Origin: Pectobacterium zantedeschiae
GTDB lineage: Bacteria; Pseudomonadota; Gammaproteobacteria; Enterobacterales; Enterobacteriaceae
Length of the DNA stretch: 64,000 bases
Assembly: GCF_004137795.1 (NCBI RefSeq)
Contig: NZ_NWTM01000003.1
Location: 248,001-312,000, forward strand
Direction of reading: 5' to 3'
A program made the translations under genes and the position numbers. Below, in pieces: positions 16,739-28,175 of the stretch (position 1 is the stretch's first letter; each line of letters starts with the position of its first letter). The notes beneath the pieces are model-generated. The model saw nothing but the letters and a program-made list of their open reading frames with translations. It was not told the origin of the DNA and ran no database searches.

Positions 16739-17470
16739 TTACTCTTGTTCTTTCTGCTCTTTCTGCGCCAGCAACTTCTCGAGCGCGTCGCCGCCAAGGT
16801 GACGGAAATCCTGGCCTTTGACGAAGTAGAAGATAAATTCGCAGATGTTCTGACAACGATCGCCGATACGCTCGATAGAACGAGCGCAGAACAACGCAGT
16901 CAGTACACTCGGGATAGTACGAGGATCTTCCATCATGTGAGTCATCAGCTGACGCACAATCCCTTCGTACTCTTTATCCACTTTCTTATCTTCGCGATAA
17001 ATACGAATCGCTTCGTCCAGATCCATACGGGCAAAAGCATCCAGCACGTCATGCAGCATCTGCACGGTGTGGCGCCCTAATGATTCCAGGCTAACCAGCA
17101 GTGGCTGATGCTGATGGGAGAATTTCTCCAGCGCAGTGCGACAGATTTTATCCGCTACGTCGCCGATACGCTCCAGTTCGGAGATGGTTTTGATGATCGC
17201 CATCACCAGACGCAAATCGCTGGCAGTAGGCTGACGTTTTGCAATAATGCGCACGCAGGCTTCATCAATCGCCACTTCCATCATGTTGACTTTGGCGTCG
17301 CCTTCAATTACCTGCTGAGCCAGCTCCGCGTCCTGATTATGCATCGCGGTAATCGCGTCACTCAGCTGCTGCTCCACCAGTCCGCCCATGGTCAGGACCT
17401 GCGTGCGGATGTGTTCCAGTTCGGCGTTAAACTGACCGGAAATGTGTTTGTTCAGATTCAGATTATCCAT
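16739..17470 (-). CDS. phoU: phosphate-specific transport regulator PhoU
   Basis: Cytoplasmic peripheral protein of 243 residues made of two similar three-helix repeats. Each carries an E-x-x-x-D metal-binding motif, visible around [13 protein letters not shown] and the later [11 protein letters not shown]; the matching first-repeat text is [13 protein letters not shown]. It links the Pst transporter to the PhoR sensor and represses the Pho regulon when phosphate is plentiful. It is the last gene of the pstSCAB-phoU operon, 13 bp after pstB, and is followed by a strong hairpin terminator. Confidence 0.97.
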   Translation of the reverse strand: MDNLNLNKHISGQFNAELEHIRTQVLTMGGLVEQQLSDAITAMHNQDAELAQQVIEGDAKVNMMEVAIDEACVRIIAKRQPTASDLRLVMAIIKTISELERIGDVADKICRTALEKFSHQHQPLLVSLESLGRHTVQMLHDVLDAFARMDLDEAIRIYREDKKVDKEYEGIVRQLMTHMMEDPRTIPSVLTALFCARSIERIGDRCQNICEFIFYFVKGQDFRHLGGDALEKLLAQKEQKEQE

Positions 17471-17483
17471 GATGCTTTCCTAA

Positions 17484-19194
<1,711 letters not shown>

Positions 19195-19195
<1 letters not shown>

Positions 19196-20151
19196 TAGCG
19201 CGCCCCCTCATTTTTTGCCAGACGCATAACCATCAGCTTTGAACACGCCAGAACAATAAAGGTAATCACAAACAGAATCAGCCCCAACTCCATCAGCGCC
19301 GCGGTGTGCAGGCCGGATTCAGCTTCGGCAAATTCGTTCGCCAGCGCAGAGGTAATACTGTTACCGGGCATATACAGTGAAGCGCTGTCGAGCTGGTAGG
19401 TGTTACCGATGATAAAGGTGACCGCCATGGTTTCCCCCAAGGCTCGCCCCAATCCCAACATCACCCCGCCGATGACACCGTTCTTGGTGTAAGGCAGCAC
19501 AATGCGCCAGATCACTTCCCACGTCGTACAGCCAATGCCGTAGGCAGACTCTTTCATCATCACCGGCGTTTGCTCAAACACATCACGCATGACCGCGGCA
19601 ATGTACGGGATAATCATGATGGCCAGAATGACGCCAGCCGCCAGAATACCAATCCCGAACGCCGGGCCAGAGAACAACGCACCAACAATAGGAATACCAG
19701 ACAGGACGTTGCCTACCGGCTGTTGGAAATATTCGGCAAACAGCGGGGCGAAAATGAACAGGCCCCACATGCCATAAACAATACTCGGAATAGCCGCCAG
19801 CAATTCAATCGCCACGCCAAGCGGACGTTTCAGCCATGCTGGTGCCAGTTCTGTCAGAAATAACGCAATCCCGAAGCTAATCGGGATCGCAATAATTAGG
19901 GCAATCAGTGAGGTCACAACGGTACCGTAAATTGGAACCAGTGCACCAAACTGCTCTGCGGGCGCATCCCACTCTTTCGTCCACAAGAAGGAAAAACCGA
20001 ACTTCTCGATGCTGGGCCAGGACGCCACAATCAGGGAAACAATAATGCCTCCCAATAGCAGTAGCGTGACCAGCGCCGCCAGTTTTACCAGCGTGCTGAA
20101 GAGGATATCGCCATATTTTCCTGGGGCTTTGATAGTTGGCTTGTACTCCGC
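19195..20151 (-). CDS. pstC: phosphate ABC transporter permease PstC
   Basis: Partner permease of PstA, 318 residues. Family segments seen include [23 protein letters not shown], the conserved [11 protein letters not shown] and the coupling loop [21 protein letters not shown]. Start 20151 (MAEYKP) matches the family N terminus; the frame continues 30 bases upstream without support. A 160-bp gap with hairpins separates it from pstS, as expected for an operon that makes more binding protein than permease. Confidence 0.97.
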
Positions 20152-20201
20152 CATACGTCTCTCTTCTCGTTTTAACTGCATTTGATAAACTATTTAAGGC
20201 A

Positions 20202-20286
20202 GAGAGGCTTATCACCTCTCCACCCCGATACGACGTGTTATTCCACTACCGTATTCCCAGAGCCTGACAACCTCATCACGCTCTGG
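20202..20286. promoter_or_regulatory. pstS-pstC intergenic hairpins
   Basis: Two inverted repeats follow pstS on the minus strand: CCAGAGC/GCTCTGG (20257-20263 with 20280-20286) and GAGAGG/CCTCTC (20202-20207 with 20215-20220). No T run follows. They could stabilise the pstS message or partly terminate it, giving excess PstS over the membrane subunits. Confidence 0.5.
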
Positions 20287-20311
20287 TTATCAACACGACG
20301 GTGTCGATTAA

Positions 20312-21352
20312 TTAGTACAGTGCTTTACCGCTGCTGTCTTTTACCTGAGTTTTCCAGGCAGCACGGATCTGCTCAACCACTTCTTTTGGCAGGGTGGCGT
20401 AATCCAGCGCTTCTGCTTGCTCGCCGCCTTTCTTGAATGCCCAGTCGAAGAATTTCAACACTTCAGCACCTTGCTCAGGCTTATCCTGCTTGGTATGAAC
20501 CAGGATGAATGTGGTTGACGTGATTGGCCATACATCAGCACCTTTCTGGTTGGTCAGATCCTGAGCAAAAGACTTGCTCCAGTCGATCTCTTTAGCCGCG
20601 TTGCTGAAGCTTTTTTCGGTCGGGCTAACTGATTTGCCATCGGCAGAAATCAGTTTGGTGTAAGCCAGGTTGTTCTGCTTGGCATACGCATATTCTACGT
20701 AACCGATAGAACCAGGCAGGCGCTGTACGAACGCTGCGATACCATCGTTACCTTTACCGCCCAGACCGGTCGGCCAGTTCACAGTAGAACCTGCACCAAT
20801 CTTCTCTTTCCACTCTGGGTTCACTTTCGCCAGGTAGCTGGTGAAAACGAAAGAAGTACCAGAACCGTCAGCACGACGAACCACAGCGATGTCCTGATCC
20901 GGCAGCTTGGCATTCGGGTTCAGCTTGGTGATCGCTGGGTCGTTCCATTTTTTGATTTTGCCCAGGTAGATATCACCCAGTGTTTTACCGTCCAGCGTCA
21001 ATTCGCCAGATTTGATACCAGGAACGTTCACTGCCAGTACCACGCCACCGATAACGGTTGGGAACTGGAACAAACCATCCTGTGCTAATTTGTCATCAGC
21101 CAGCGGCGCATCAGAAGCCCCGAAGTCTACCGTTTTAGCGATAATCTGTTTTACACCGCCAGAAGAACCGATCCCTTGATAGTTAACTTTATTGCCGGTT
21201 TCTTTTTGATAGGAGTCAGCCCATTTGGCATAAACAGGCGCTGGGAATGTCGCACCGGCACCGGTGAGGTTAGCAGCAGCAAAAGCAGAAAATGCCGTCA
21301 GAGAAAAGGTTGCCGCAACAACACTGGCAAGAGTGGTACGCATCAGTTTCAT
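20312..21352 (-). CDS. pstS: periplasmic phosphate-binding protein PstS
   Basis: High-affinity phosphate receptor of the Pst importer, 346 residues. A Sec signal peptide ends near [11 protein letters not shown]. The phosphate-binding loops are visible: GAGATFPAP near the mature N terminus, [16 protein letters not shown] and RADGSGTSF. The start at 21352 is fixed by a strong AGGAGGG ribosome site; the ORF extends 48 bases further without one. It is the first gene of the operon and is preceded by two Pho boxes. Confidence 0.97.
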   Translation of the reverse strand: MKLMRTTLASVVAATFSLTAFSAFAAANLTGAGATFPAPVYAKWADSYQKETGNKVNYQGIGSSGGVKQIIAKTVDFGASDAPLADDKLAQDGLFQFPTVIGGVVLAVNVPGIKSGELTLDGKTLGDIYLGKIKKWNDPAITKLNPNAKLPDQDIAVVRRADGSGTSFVFTSYLAKVNPEWKEKIGAGSTVNWPTGLGGKGNDGIAAFVQRLPGSIGYVEYAYAKQNNLAYTKLISADGKSVSPTEKSFSNAAKEIDWSKSFAQDLTNQKGADVWPITSTTFILVHTKQDKPEQGAEVLKFFDWAFKKGGEQAEALDYATLPKEVVEQIRAAWKTQVKDSSGKALY

Positions 21353-21443
21353 AATCCCTCCTGTGGGATACTCGACGTGTCGACGCAGAGTCGTTATCAA
21401 TCAGAGTTATCAAATCAGAGTGTAGTTCGCAGGAGGAAAAATA

Positions 21444-21492
21444 GGACAATTTAGTGACAGTAAAATGTACGCAATATGACAGTTTTATGACA
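21444..21492 (-). promoter_or_regulatory. tandem Pho boxes upstream of pstS
   Basis: On the minus strand, 21492-21476 reads TGTCATAAAACTGTCAT and 21460-21444 reads CTGTCACTAAATTGTCC. Both follow the PhoB direct-repeat rule (CTGTCA - 5 bases - CTGTCA), and they are about three helical turns apart. They lie 92-140 bp before the pstS start, as expected for PhoB activation under phosphate starvation. Confidence 0.87.
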
Positions 21493-21566
21493 CTCAAGAA
21501 AATCGCTTAGCAACATAGGGGATAGGCGGGGGCGCCAACAGCTGTAGCGCCAAATTTTAGGGCCTC

Positions 21567-22928
21567 TCAGAGGCGTTTATCACGATAGCTGGCAATGAGA
21601 CATCCCAGTAATGACAGGACGCACAGTAATAGCATCGCGGTCTGATAACCCTGTTCCGTACGATGATAGATGAGTGTGACAAGCGCCAATCCTACCGCAC
21701 CGCCCAAATTATGCAACGTCCAGGAAATGCCGATAGCAATCCCCTGCTGTTCAGCATGTACAGCCTTGAGCGCGGCCAGAACAGAGGGACCTAAAATGCA
21801 TCCCCAGCCTACTCCCATTAAGGTAAAAGCCACGATCATAGTGCCCAACGCACTCTCACGATCGATCATGCTTTGTAAACCCGCAGACAACCCAAGCATG
21901 AAGAAGCCAACCATCAGTATCCACCGAGGGCCAATACGGTCCGCCAAACGTCCCACCCACGGCGAGATCAATGCCATTGCGGCCGTAGTGGGCAATAGCA
22001 GCAGGCCAAGCACAGCATCACGATAATGATGCGTCGCACTAAGATGAATCGGCATAAGAAAAAAAGCGCCGCAGTAGAAAAACGCCAAGAGTGATGTCAG
22101 CACACAGACTCGTAGAAAGGCAGGCTGACGTAATAAATCGAGATCGATCAGAGGGAAAGGTTCTCGCCGCTCAACCCGAATCAAGCCCCCTAGCGCCACC
22201 ACCGCCAGTAAAAAACAGGCTAATGATGGCAGACTCAGCCATCCCCAACGATCGCCCTGATTGATAACTAACAGCGCACTGGCAACGGAAAGGATAAAAA
22301 AGAATAATCCTTTACCATCCAAAGGCGGCGCTTGCGCTACACGAGATTCCCGCACGTGCCCGAGGCAAAAAGCAAAACTCAGTGCAATCAGTGGAACATT
22401 AAGCAAGAACACCCATCGCCAGCCCAGAATATCCACCAGAAGACCGCCAGCCACCGGGCCGATAGCCAACCCCAGCCCATTGACGACAAATAAAATACCT
22501 AACACACGGCCGTGGTGTTGTGCTGGATAAATATCAGCCAAAATAACCGTTGTAGCGGTATATAAAACAGCGCAAGATGCTCCCTGCAAAAAGCGCCATC
22601 CGATCAGTTCATTCACGCTGCCTGCCAGACCCGCCCCCAACGATGCCACGCCAAACACCACCATACCGATATAAAGTACACGTCGACGACCCGCGCGATC
22701 GGCTAGCCTTCCAACGATTACCATACTGGTACATAACGCCATGATGAATATTCCCATCACCCACTGCACATGCGCGATATTGGCAACAAACTGCTGCTGA
22801 ATGGCCGGAATGGCGGTATTCACAATCGTAAAATCAATACAGCCAAGAAAGCTCGCAATACAAATGCCAGTCAATGCTCGCCACTGAGGGGAAATAACCG
22901 TGTGTATCGGGGGAAAATTCGCCTTCAT
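21567..22928 (-). CDS. MFS transporter, DHA2-like drug exporter
   Basis: Inner-membrane exporter of 453 residues. It has a motif A-like loop (GRLADRAGRRRVLYIG), a motif C-like segment (GLAIGPVAGGLLVDILGWRWVF), and an early acidic residue in CIDFTIVNTAIP, all typical of DHA2 pumps. The C-terminal half repeats motif A (GRLADRIGPRW). At 453 residues it is near the lower end for a 14-helix protein. The ATG at 22928 is chosen; the 83 residues before it look non-coding and cross the promoter of the divergent regulator. It is paired head to head with a LysR gene that probably controls it. The substrate is unknown. Confidence 0.85.
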   Translation of the reverse strand: MKANFPPIHTVISPQWRALTGICIASFLGCIDFTIVNTAIPAIQQQFVANIAHVQWVMGIFIMALCTSMVIVGRLADRAGRRRVLYIGMVVFGVASLGAGLAGSVNELIGWRFLQGASCAVLYTATTVILADIYPAQHHGRVLGILFVVNGLGLAIGPVAGGLLVDILGWRWVFLLNVPLIALSFAFCLGHVRESRVAQAPPLDGKGLFFFILSVASALLVINQGDRWGWLSLPSLACFLLAVVALGGLIRVERREPFPLIDLDLLRQPAFLRVCVLTSLLAFFYCGAFFLMPIHLSATHHYRDAVLGLLLLPTTAAMALISPWVGRLADRIGPRWILMVGFFMLGLSAGLQSMIDRESALGTMIVAFTLMGVGWGCILGPSVLAALKAVHAEQQGIAIGISWTLHNLGGAVGLALVTLIYHRTEQGYQTAMLLLCVLSLLGCLIASYRDKRL

Positions 22929-23041
22929 GGCTGTTCCTCTGAAACGTCTGAAAGAGAAAAAGTCTACCTCGCGATAGCTTTCTCCATTCAGGGCATATTT
23001 TTGCTTAATATGGGAAAAGATATCGCCAATAGAGAACAGAC

Positions 23042-23956
23042 ATGATTTCAAGTGAACGGCTAAACAACATCCGGGCGTTCGTGCAGGCCGTTCAGGCGGG
23101 TGGGTTCGGTCGAGCCGCAGAGCAGCTCGGGCTTTCCCGTTCAACGGTCGGCAAAGCAATAGCGCGGCTGGAAGCAAGGTTGCAGATCAGGTTATTTCAT
23201 CGAACCACGCGCAGCCTGTCATTAACAGATGAAGGTGTGCTGTTTTATGAAGACTGCGTTAAGGCATTAGCTGCGCTGGAAGAAGCTGAAAATCGGCTGG
23301 CGGCACGCACGATAATCCCTTCTGGCAATCTGCGCGTAACATTGCCAGAACGATTCGGACAGCGATGGATAATGCCTGAATTATTGCGCTTAACGCACCG
23401 TTTCTCTGCATTACACATCGACGTTCAGTTCTCCAATCGCCTTGTCGATCTGGCAGAGGAAGGGATGGATTTTGCTATTCGGATCGGTGAAATCGGAGAG
23501 CATGCGGGGTTAGTTGCACGCAGAATGGGCGAACAACGGCAGGTTTTATGCGCCTCAGCCGATTATCTGGCACAAAGCGGGCATCCTCAGCAGCTAAGCG
23601 ATTTAACTATGCATAGGGGAATTGGCCTACTGCGCAATGGCCAGGCGCAACCTTGGAAAGTCGAGAACGAAAAGGGAGGGTGCCAGTCTGTTTTACCACC
23701 AACACGGCTGCGATTAGGCAATATGGATGCGGTGATGATGGCGGCCTTGTCCGGCCACGGTATTGCGCAATTGCCACAATGGCTAGTCGCTGATGCCTTG
23801 CGTAAAGGCGAGTTGGTCGAGGTATTGGTAGGCTGTTGCGGAACAGGTCTGCCCATACATATGGTATGGCTCAAAGGACTCACGATGCCCCTGAGACTCA
23901 GAGCCGCGATCGATTCATTGCTGATAGCCTTTACGCCCCATGCTCCGTGGGAATAA
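23042..23956 (+). CDS. LysR-family transcriptional regulator
   Basis: DNA-binding regulator of 304 residues. The winged helix-turn-helix fills about residues 5-63 (LNNIRAFVQAVQAGGFGRAA, recognition helix around SRSTVGKAIARLEARL). The C-terminal part is a periplasmic-binding-like sensor (GNLRVTLPERFGQRWIMPELLRL, then AIRIGEIGEHAGLVARRMG). It belongs to the CrgA/AaeR-like branch. It is divergent from the MFS exporter with 113 bp between the starts, the usual layout for LysR control of a neighbouring pump. The inducer is not known. Confidence 0.88.
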   Translation: MISSERLNNIRAFVQAVQAGGFGRAAEQLGLSRSTVGKAIARLEARLQIRLFHRTTRSLSLTDEGVLFYEDCVKALAALEEAENRLAARTIIPSGNLRVTLPERFGQRWIMPELLRLTHRFSALHIDVQFSNRLVDLAEEGMDFAIRIGEIGEHAGLVARRMGEQRQVLCASADYLAQSGHPQQLSDLTMHRGIGLLRNGQAQPWKVENEKGGCQSVLPPTRLRLGNMDAVMMAALSGHGIAQLPQWLVADALRKGELVEVLVGCCGTGLPIHMVWLKGLTMPLRLRAAIDSLLIAFTPHAPWE

Positions 23957-24244
23957 AAAATAGATCGGATCTAGCCATTTATATCAAGCAACGTCGATAT
24001 TCCTTTCACTTGTGCAAAATCTGTAACAATTGTGTTTTATGGTAAGAACCGTTTTGACAGCACGATACTTTTACTTTTTTGGAAAAAACGACGTTATTCT
24101 CTATATTATTCGTTAGGTTTTTCAAAAAAACCTGACAATGACGATGGAATGAGTCAAAAGCTCCAACCAAAAAACGAGAGATATGCGTACATCACGACAA
24201 CAGCCATTCTGGAATTATCATAAGTGTTCAATAGGAGATCGACA
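23957..24244. other. 288-bp AT-rich leader of the metallophosphoesterase gene
   Basis: Runs from the LysR gene stop to the likely TTG start. It is clearly more AT-rich than the DNA to its left. A short open frame at 24032-24223 has no family features and I do not call it. A CGATACTTTTACTTTTTTGG stretch near 24061 may hold a promoter but is not convincing. Confidence 0.4.
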
Positions 24245-25405
24245 TTGAAAAGAAGAACTTTCATACAATCTGCGGCACTCCTGCCCCTCACTATGCAGCT
24301 TCCTGTTCATGCCAGTACCGCCGATCTATGCATAAACCAACCCAGCAATAAAGACAAAGGAAAAGCAGTATCAATAGCCTTAGTCAGTGACTTGCATATA
24401 GGTGATGATAATTTACTATCGTCATTCTCCACGGCATTAAACAATATAAAAGAAAATCATAAAATATCTAACATTATCATCCCTGGTGATATTAGCGATA
24501 GCCTTGATTATATTAGTAAAGTAATGGAGTATGTAGAAAATACGTTTCAAGGAGAGAATGAAAAAGTAATAGCCATATTAGGTAATCATGATGTCAGAGG
24601 GCCTGATAGCAAATCATGGACTAAAGATCCTGACGAAGACAATCCTTATTACAAGTTTATTATAGAAAAATACAAAAACATGAATGCTAAAAAAATAAAG
24701 CATGAAGAAAAGCATGCATGTTTTGATATTTTTATTGGCGATCACCATTTTATCGCGCTAAATACTGATAGAGGTCTAAAAGATCTGGCTTACTACGATA
24801 ATTCAACATTAGAATGGTTCGAAAAGAAACTATCTGAAAATGTTAAGGGAAGGAAGTTCGTTATCTCTCATCAGCCACTGAATGATACGCACTGGCGCTC
24901 TAATTTGTTTGGTGGATTTGGAGAACAAGATGATGAGATAAAGAAAATATTATCAAAGCACCCAAAGACATTCTTTATATCCGGCCATATACATAATGGC
25001 TTTGGTGTTTTAGAGGCCATGCAAAGAGATTTTGGCACTCTAATTGAAACGCCGTCATTTAATAGAACAGAAAATGGACTAATAGAAAAAGGTTATGGCT
25101 TTATTATAAAAATAGAAAGTGATGCAGTTAACTTTGAAGCATGGAATTTTTTAGAGAACATACATTACCCTGAATATGACTTAAAAATAACCGACAATGC
25201 AGTATCTTCTATATTAGAGAAGAAAAAAGAAAAAGAAGAATGCTACGACAAACTCATTTCAGAAATTTACCCCTGGGAGAAGATAGCAGAAAAGAATGAT
25301 GGTGGTGATAGCATCATTGCAGGGCAAGAGCACTTTGGATTAAGAAAGCTGTGGCCCAATTATAAATGGGAACGGTATTCATCAGCCCCCACGCAGGGGC
25401 AATGA
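24245..25405 (+). CDS. exported calcineurin-like metallophosphoesterase
   Basis: Predicted periplasmic metal-dependent phosphoesterase of about 386 residues. Metallophosphoesterase motifs occur in order: LVSDLHIGD (D-x-H), IPGDISDS (GD), LGNHDVRG (GNHD), ISHQPL and SGHIHNGFG (GHxH). The N terminus KRRTFIQSAALLPLTMQ is a twin-arginine-type signal. The start is probably TTG 24245, six bases after an AGGAGA site; a GTG at 24224 is in frame but has no such site. Base composition is strikingly AT-rich compared with the neighbours, which suggests acquisition. It stands alone between a LysR gene and the convergent aryl polyene operon. The C-terminal ~100 residues match no domain I know, and the substrate is unknown. 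Confidence 0.8.
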   Translation: MKRRTFIQSAALLPLTMQLPVHASTADLCINQPSNKDKGKAVSIALVSDLHIGDDNLLSSFSTALNNIKENHKISNIIIPGDISDSLDYISKVMEYVENTFQGENEKVIAILGNHDVRGPDSKSWTKDPDEDNPYYKFIIEKYKNMNAKKIKHEEKHACFDIFIGDHHFIALNTDRGLKDLAYYDNSTLEWFEKKLSENVKGRKFVISHQPLNDTHWRSNLFGGFGEQDDEIKKILSKHPKTFFISGHIHNGFGVLEAMQRDFGTLIETPSFNRTENGLIEKGYGFIIKIESDAVNFEAWNFLENIHYPEYDLKITDNAVSSILEKKKEKEECYDKLISEIYPWEKIAEKNDGGDSIIAGQEHFGLRKLWPNYKWERYSSAPTQGQ

Positions 25406-25455
25406 TGAGGCTGACCCTGTCGGTCACGGTAGTGTACGGTAGCTAAAAAAGAGAG

Positions 25456-25479
25456 GGGCGATGAAAAATCACATCGCCC
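25456..25479. terminator. bidirectional terminator closing the ape operon
   Basis: An 8-bp stem GGGCGATG/CATCGCCC with an eight-base loop. On the minus strand it is followed by CTCTTTTTTAGC, on the plus strand by TTTATC. It ends both the metallophosphoesterase gene and the long minus-strand operon. Confidence 0.82.
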
Positions 25480-25488
25480 TTTATCGCA

Positions 25489-26925
25489 CTAGTGAAAATA
25501 TGGCTGGCTATGACTAAGCAGTTTGTAAATCGTATCAGGCTTATAGCTATCACCCTGATAATAAATCGCCCAGTCGGTGACCCGCGAGATATCAACTGAA
25601 TATACGCCACCTTCCTGCATATCCTCAACGTAGAACGGATGATTGATTAATTTTCCCGTCACTACAGTGTCGTGGATTTTTTCGGGTATAAACCACATGT
25701 GTTCACGCTCTTCGCCCTCTTCACCATGAGGAATGCCAAATTTCACCATAAAGCGCCACTCACTCTCGACAGGCTTAGGTGATTTTTTTAGCAGCTTAGT
25801 TAAAAAACCCTGCTTAGCCGGTTCGTCACTCACATGGTAGTTTTTAAACATATTGACGAAATAGCGCCAGCGCAGCTGTGCCTTACGCGACATTTCTGCC
25901 GTTTCCGCATTGGTGCGCCAGAACATGATGGCATTTTGCTCATCAAATCCTTTAAAGAACGTTTGCAGTACCGGGTTTTCTTCGTTGGTACGAAACAGCA
26001 TACAAGAAGGTTCCTGATGCACATCATCCCGATCGGCGCGATCGCCCAGAAACACACCTTCAGGCGTGCCTTCTAGATCATAATGCATGTCTTCCAGAGG
26101 CCGGAGTTGGTCAATCGGCGTAGATTGATTAACATGCCGTAACCCTTCTTCAAACGGTAACGCCACCAGATATTCATAGCCGCTGTCCGTTTGCCCACAC
26201 AGGATAGGCTCATTGAAGGTAATACGCTGATTTTGAATCGCATTGTTAACAAAACTTCTGAATAAATCCGGGATGCCATAATAAGAACTGAGCGTCTCTG
26301 GAATGACGAGTTCAGCCTCCGTCAGGCCGCATCGTGCCAGACCATGCGAGTGAAACCAGAATGTCGTTGGCGGATCGTTCTCGGTGTCATACACGGCATG
26401 AATGGTATAGAGCGATTCGATTTCCGGCAGAACATCATCTTCCAACTGAAAACGCAGCCACTCACGGGTAAATACGTTGCCAGCAGCAGACATATCAATG
26501 CCAAGGAGAAAGTCCGGCACCACTGCGCTTAATAAGCGAAGCTGATGCACGTAATCTTCCAGCGGATTTGCCCCAAAAATACACTCGACCATCACTTCCT
26601 GGGTTGCCGCATTAGCCTGCGCCAGCAGTTCGGATGAAATCTCATCAGTTGAGTGTATCGGCGTGATTTTATTCTCAGGATCGCGCTCCGATAGCTCAAG
26701 ATAAAACGTTAGCTCCCGATCATGATGACGACAGGAGTAAAAGAAGCCACCCTGCCCCTGTTCGGTATAGCTTATTTCACCATCAGAAAAAAATGACTGC
26801 GCCTCTAATAAGCTTTCCAACAGCGGATAGCTCATTTCCTGTGAAGAAAAGGCCAACATCGTGGAGGGCGCTCTTTCACCCTTTCCTTCAGCAATATCCA
26901 GGTATTGTTGTTTGTTATTCATCAT
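25489..26925 (-). CDS. DUF4026/DUF2314-type protein at 3' end of ape operon
   Basis: Cytoplasmic protein of 478 residues with no signal peptide or membrane helix. The C-terminal ~110 residues (EREHMWFIPEKIHDTVVTG to DWAIYYQG) resemble DUF2314. The larger N-terminal part resembles DUF4026. Neither has a known activity. It begins 23 bp after apeR on the same strand, and the first terminator lies after it, so it is probably co-transcribed with the aryl polyene genes. It is not one of the usual ape genes. It may be an unrelated passenger or a local addition. The assignment to both DUFs is by eye and moderate. Confidence 0.65.
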   Translation of the reverse strand: MMNNKQQYLDIAEGKGERAPSTMLAFSSQEMSYPLLESLLEAQSFFSDGEISYTEQGQGGFFYSCRHHDRELTFYLELSERDPENKITPIHSTDEISSELLAQANAATQEVMVECIFGANPLEDYVHQLRLLSAVVPDFLLGIDMSAAGNVFTREWLRFQLEDDVLPEIESLYTIHAVYDTENDPPTTFWFHSHGLARCGLTEAELVIPETLSSYYGIPDLFRSFVNNAIQNQRITFNEPILCGQTDSGYEYLVALPFEEGLRHVNQSTPIDQLRPLEDMHYDLEGTPEGVFLGDRADRDDVHQEPSCMLFRTNEENPVLQTFFKGFDEQNAIMFWRTNAETAEMSRKAQLRWRYFVNMFKNYHVSDEPAKQGFLTKLLKKSPKPVESEWRFMVKFGIPHGEEGEEREHMWFIPEKIHDTVVTGKLINHPFYVEDMQEGGVYSVDISRVTDWAIYYQGDSYKPDTIYKLLSHSQPYFH

Positions 26926-26948
26926 GAACCCGTTAACGTCTCAATCCA

Positions 26949-28175
26949 TTATTGCCAACGGCGGAAGATCAGCGATGTATTAATGCCACCGAAAGCGAAG
27001 TTATTCGACTGAATGTAATCAGTCTCAATATGCCGTGGTTCACCCATGATGTAATCCAGTTCGCCACAATCTTGCGCTGGTTGCCGTAAATTAAGCGTTG
27101 GCGCAAACCAACCTTCACGCATCATTTCAATACTCATCCATGCCTCGAGCGCACCACAGGCACCCAGCGTATGGCCGAAATAGCTTTTTAGCGATGAAAT
27201 TGGCGTGGATTTACCAAATACGGCCGCGGTAGCCTGACTTTCCGCGACATCCCCCCGATCGGTTGCTGTTCCGTGGGCGCTGATATAACCCACATCGCAA
27301 GGTTGCAAACCCGCGCAGCGTAGCGAGCCTTCAATGCAAATCTGCATGGTCTCACGCTGGGGCTGCGTAATATGTGCCGCATCACAGTTGGTGTAAAACC
27401 CAACCAGCTCAGCATAGATCGTCGCACCACGCGCCAGAGCATGTTCAAGCTCTTCAAGCACTAACGTACCAGCCCCTTCACCGATAACCAAACCATCGCG
27501 GCTAGCGTCAAAAGGTGATGGTGTCGTTTCTGGCGCATCGTTGCGTTGGCTGGTGGCAAACAGCGTATCAAATACAGCGGCTTCTGACGGACACAGCTCT
27601 TCCGCGCCGCCAGCAACCATTACCGTCTGGTAACCATGACGAATCGCTTCCCAGGCATAGCCAATCGCCTGGCTCCCCGACGTACAGGCGCTGGATGTCG
27701 GAATCACACGGCCACGCAGCCCAAAAAACAGACCGGCATTGACCGCCGTAGTATGCGGCATCATTTGTACATAGGTCGTGCCGGTAATATTATTGGTGTG
27801 CTTTTCTGTCAGCATGGTGGCAAATTCGCTCACCGGTCCCGTGCTCCCGGTTGAAGAACCGTAAGCAATGCCGGTTTCACCATTGGTCAGTACCGGATGG
27901 CCAATCAACCCCGCTTGCTCCAGCGCCAATTCAGTAGCTCGGGTCGCCATCAGAGATACGCGCCCCATAGAACGGATGCGTTTGCGTGTGTAGTGTTCTG
28001 GCAGGTTAAAGTTATCAACCGGCGAACCCAACTGCGTATTCAGGCCATCATACACCTGCCATTCGGGCATCTTACGTATAGCATTGTGACCTGCACGCAA
28101 ACCGTCAGAGACGCTTTCCCAAGATTCACCGAACGCGGTGACGCCGCCCATTCCCGTTACCACAACACGACGCAT
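26949..28175 (-). CDS. apeR: beta-ketoacyl-ACP synthase, aryl polyene cluster (ApeR-like)
   Basis: FabF-type ketosynthase of 408 residues. The Cys-His-His triad is complete: nucleophile in SSACTSGSQ, histidines in HGTATDRGD and SYFGHTLGACG; the FGGINTS tail is present. It catalyses carbon-carbon chain extension by decarboxylative condensation. In the APE system studied in Xenorhabdus, ApeR is a separate ketosynthase beside the ApeO/ApeC pair. Its ATG overlaps the apeQ stop by one base (TGATG). The letter assignment follows gene order along the operon, where every gene from apeC to apeR fits. Confidence 0.85.
   Translation of the reverse strand: MRRVVVTGMGGVTAFGESWESVSDGLRAGHNAIRKMPEWQVYDGLNTQLGSPVDNFNLPEHYTRKRIRSMGRVSLMATRATELALEQAGLIGHPVLTNGETGIAYGSSTGSTGPVSEFATMLTEKHTNNITGTTYVQMMPHTTAVNAGLFFGLRGRVIPTSSACTSGSQAIGYAWEAIRHGYQTVMVAGGAEELCPSEAAVFDTLFATSQRNDAPETTPSPFDASRDGLVIGEGAGTLVLEELEHALARGATIYAELVGFYTNCDAAHITQPQRETMQICIEGSLRCAGLQPCDVGYISAHGTATDRGDVAESQATAAVFGKSTPISSLKSYFGHTLGACGALEAWMSIEMMREGWFAPTLNLRQPAQDCGELDYIMGEPRHIETDYIQSNNFAFGGINTSLIFRRWQ

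Noticed and set aside
24032-24223. Small open frame (63 codons) before the metallophosphoesterase gene
   Set aside because: No signal peptide, motif or ribosome site; AT-rich DNA gives such frames by chance.
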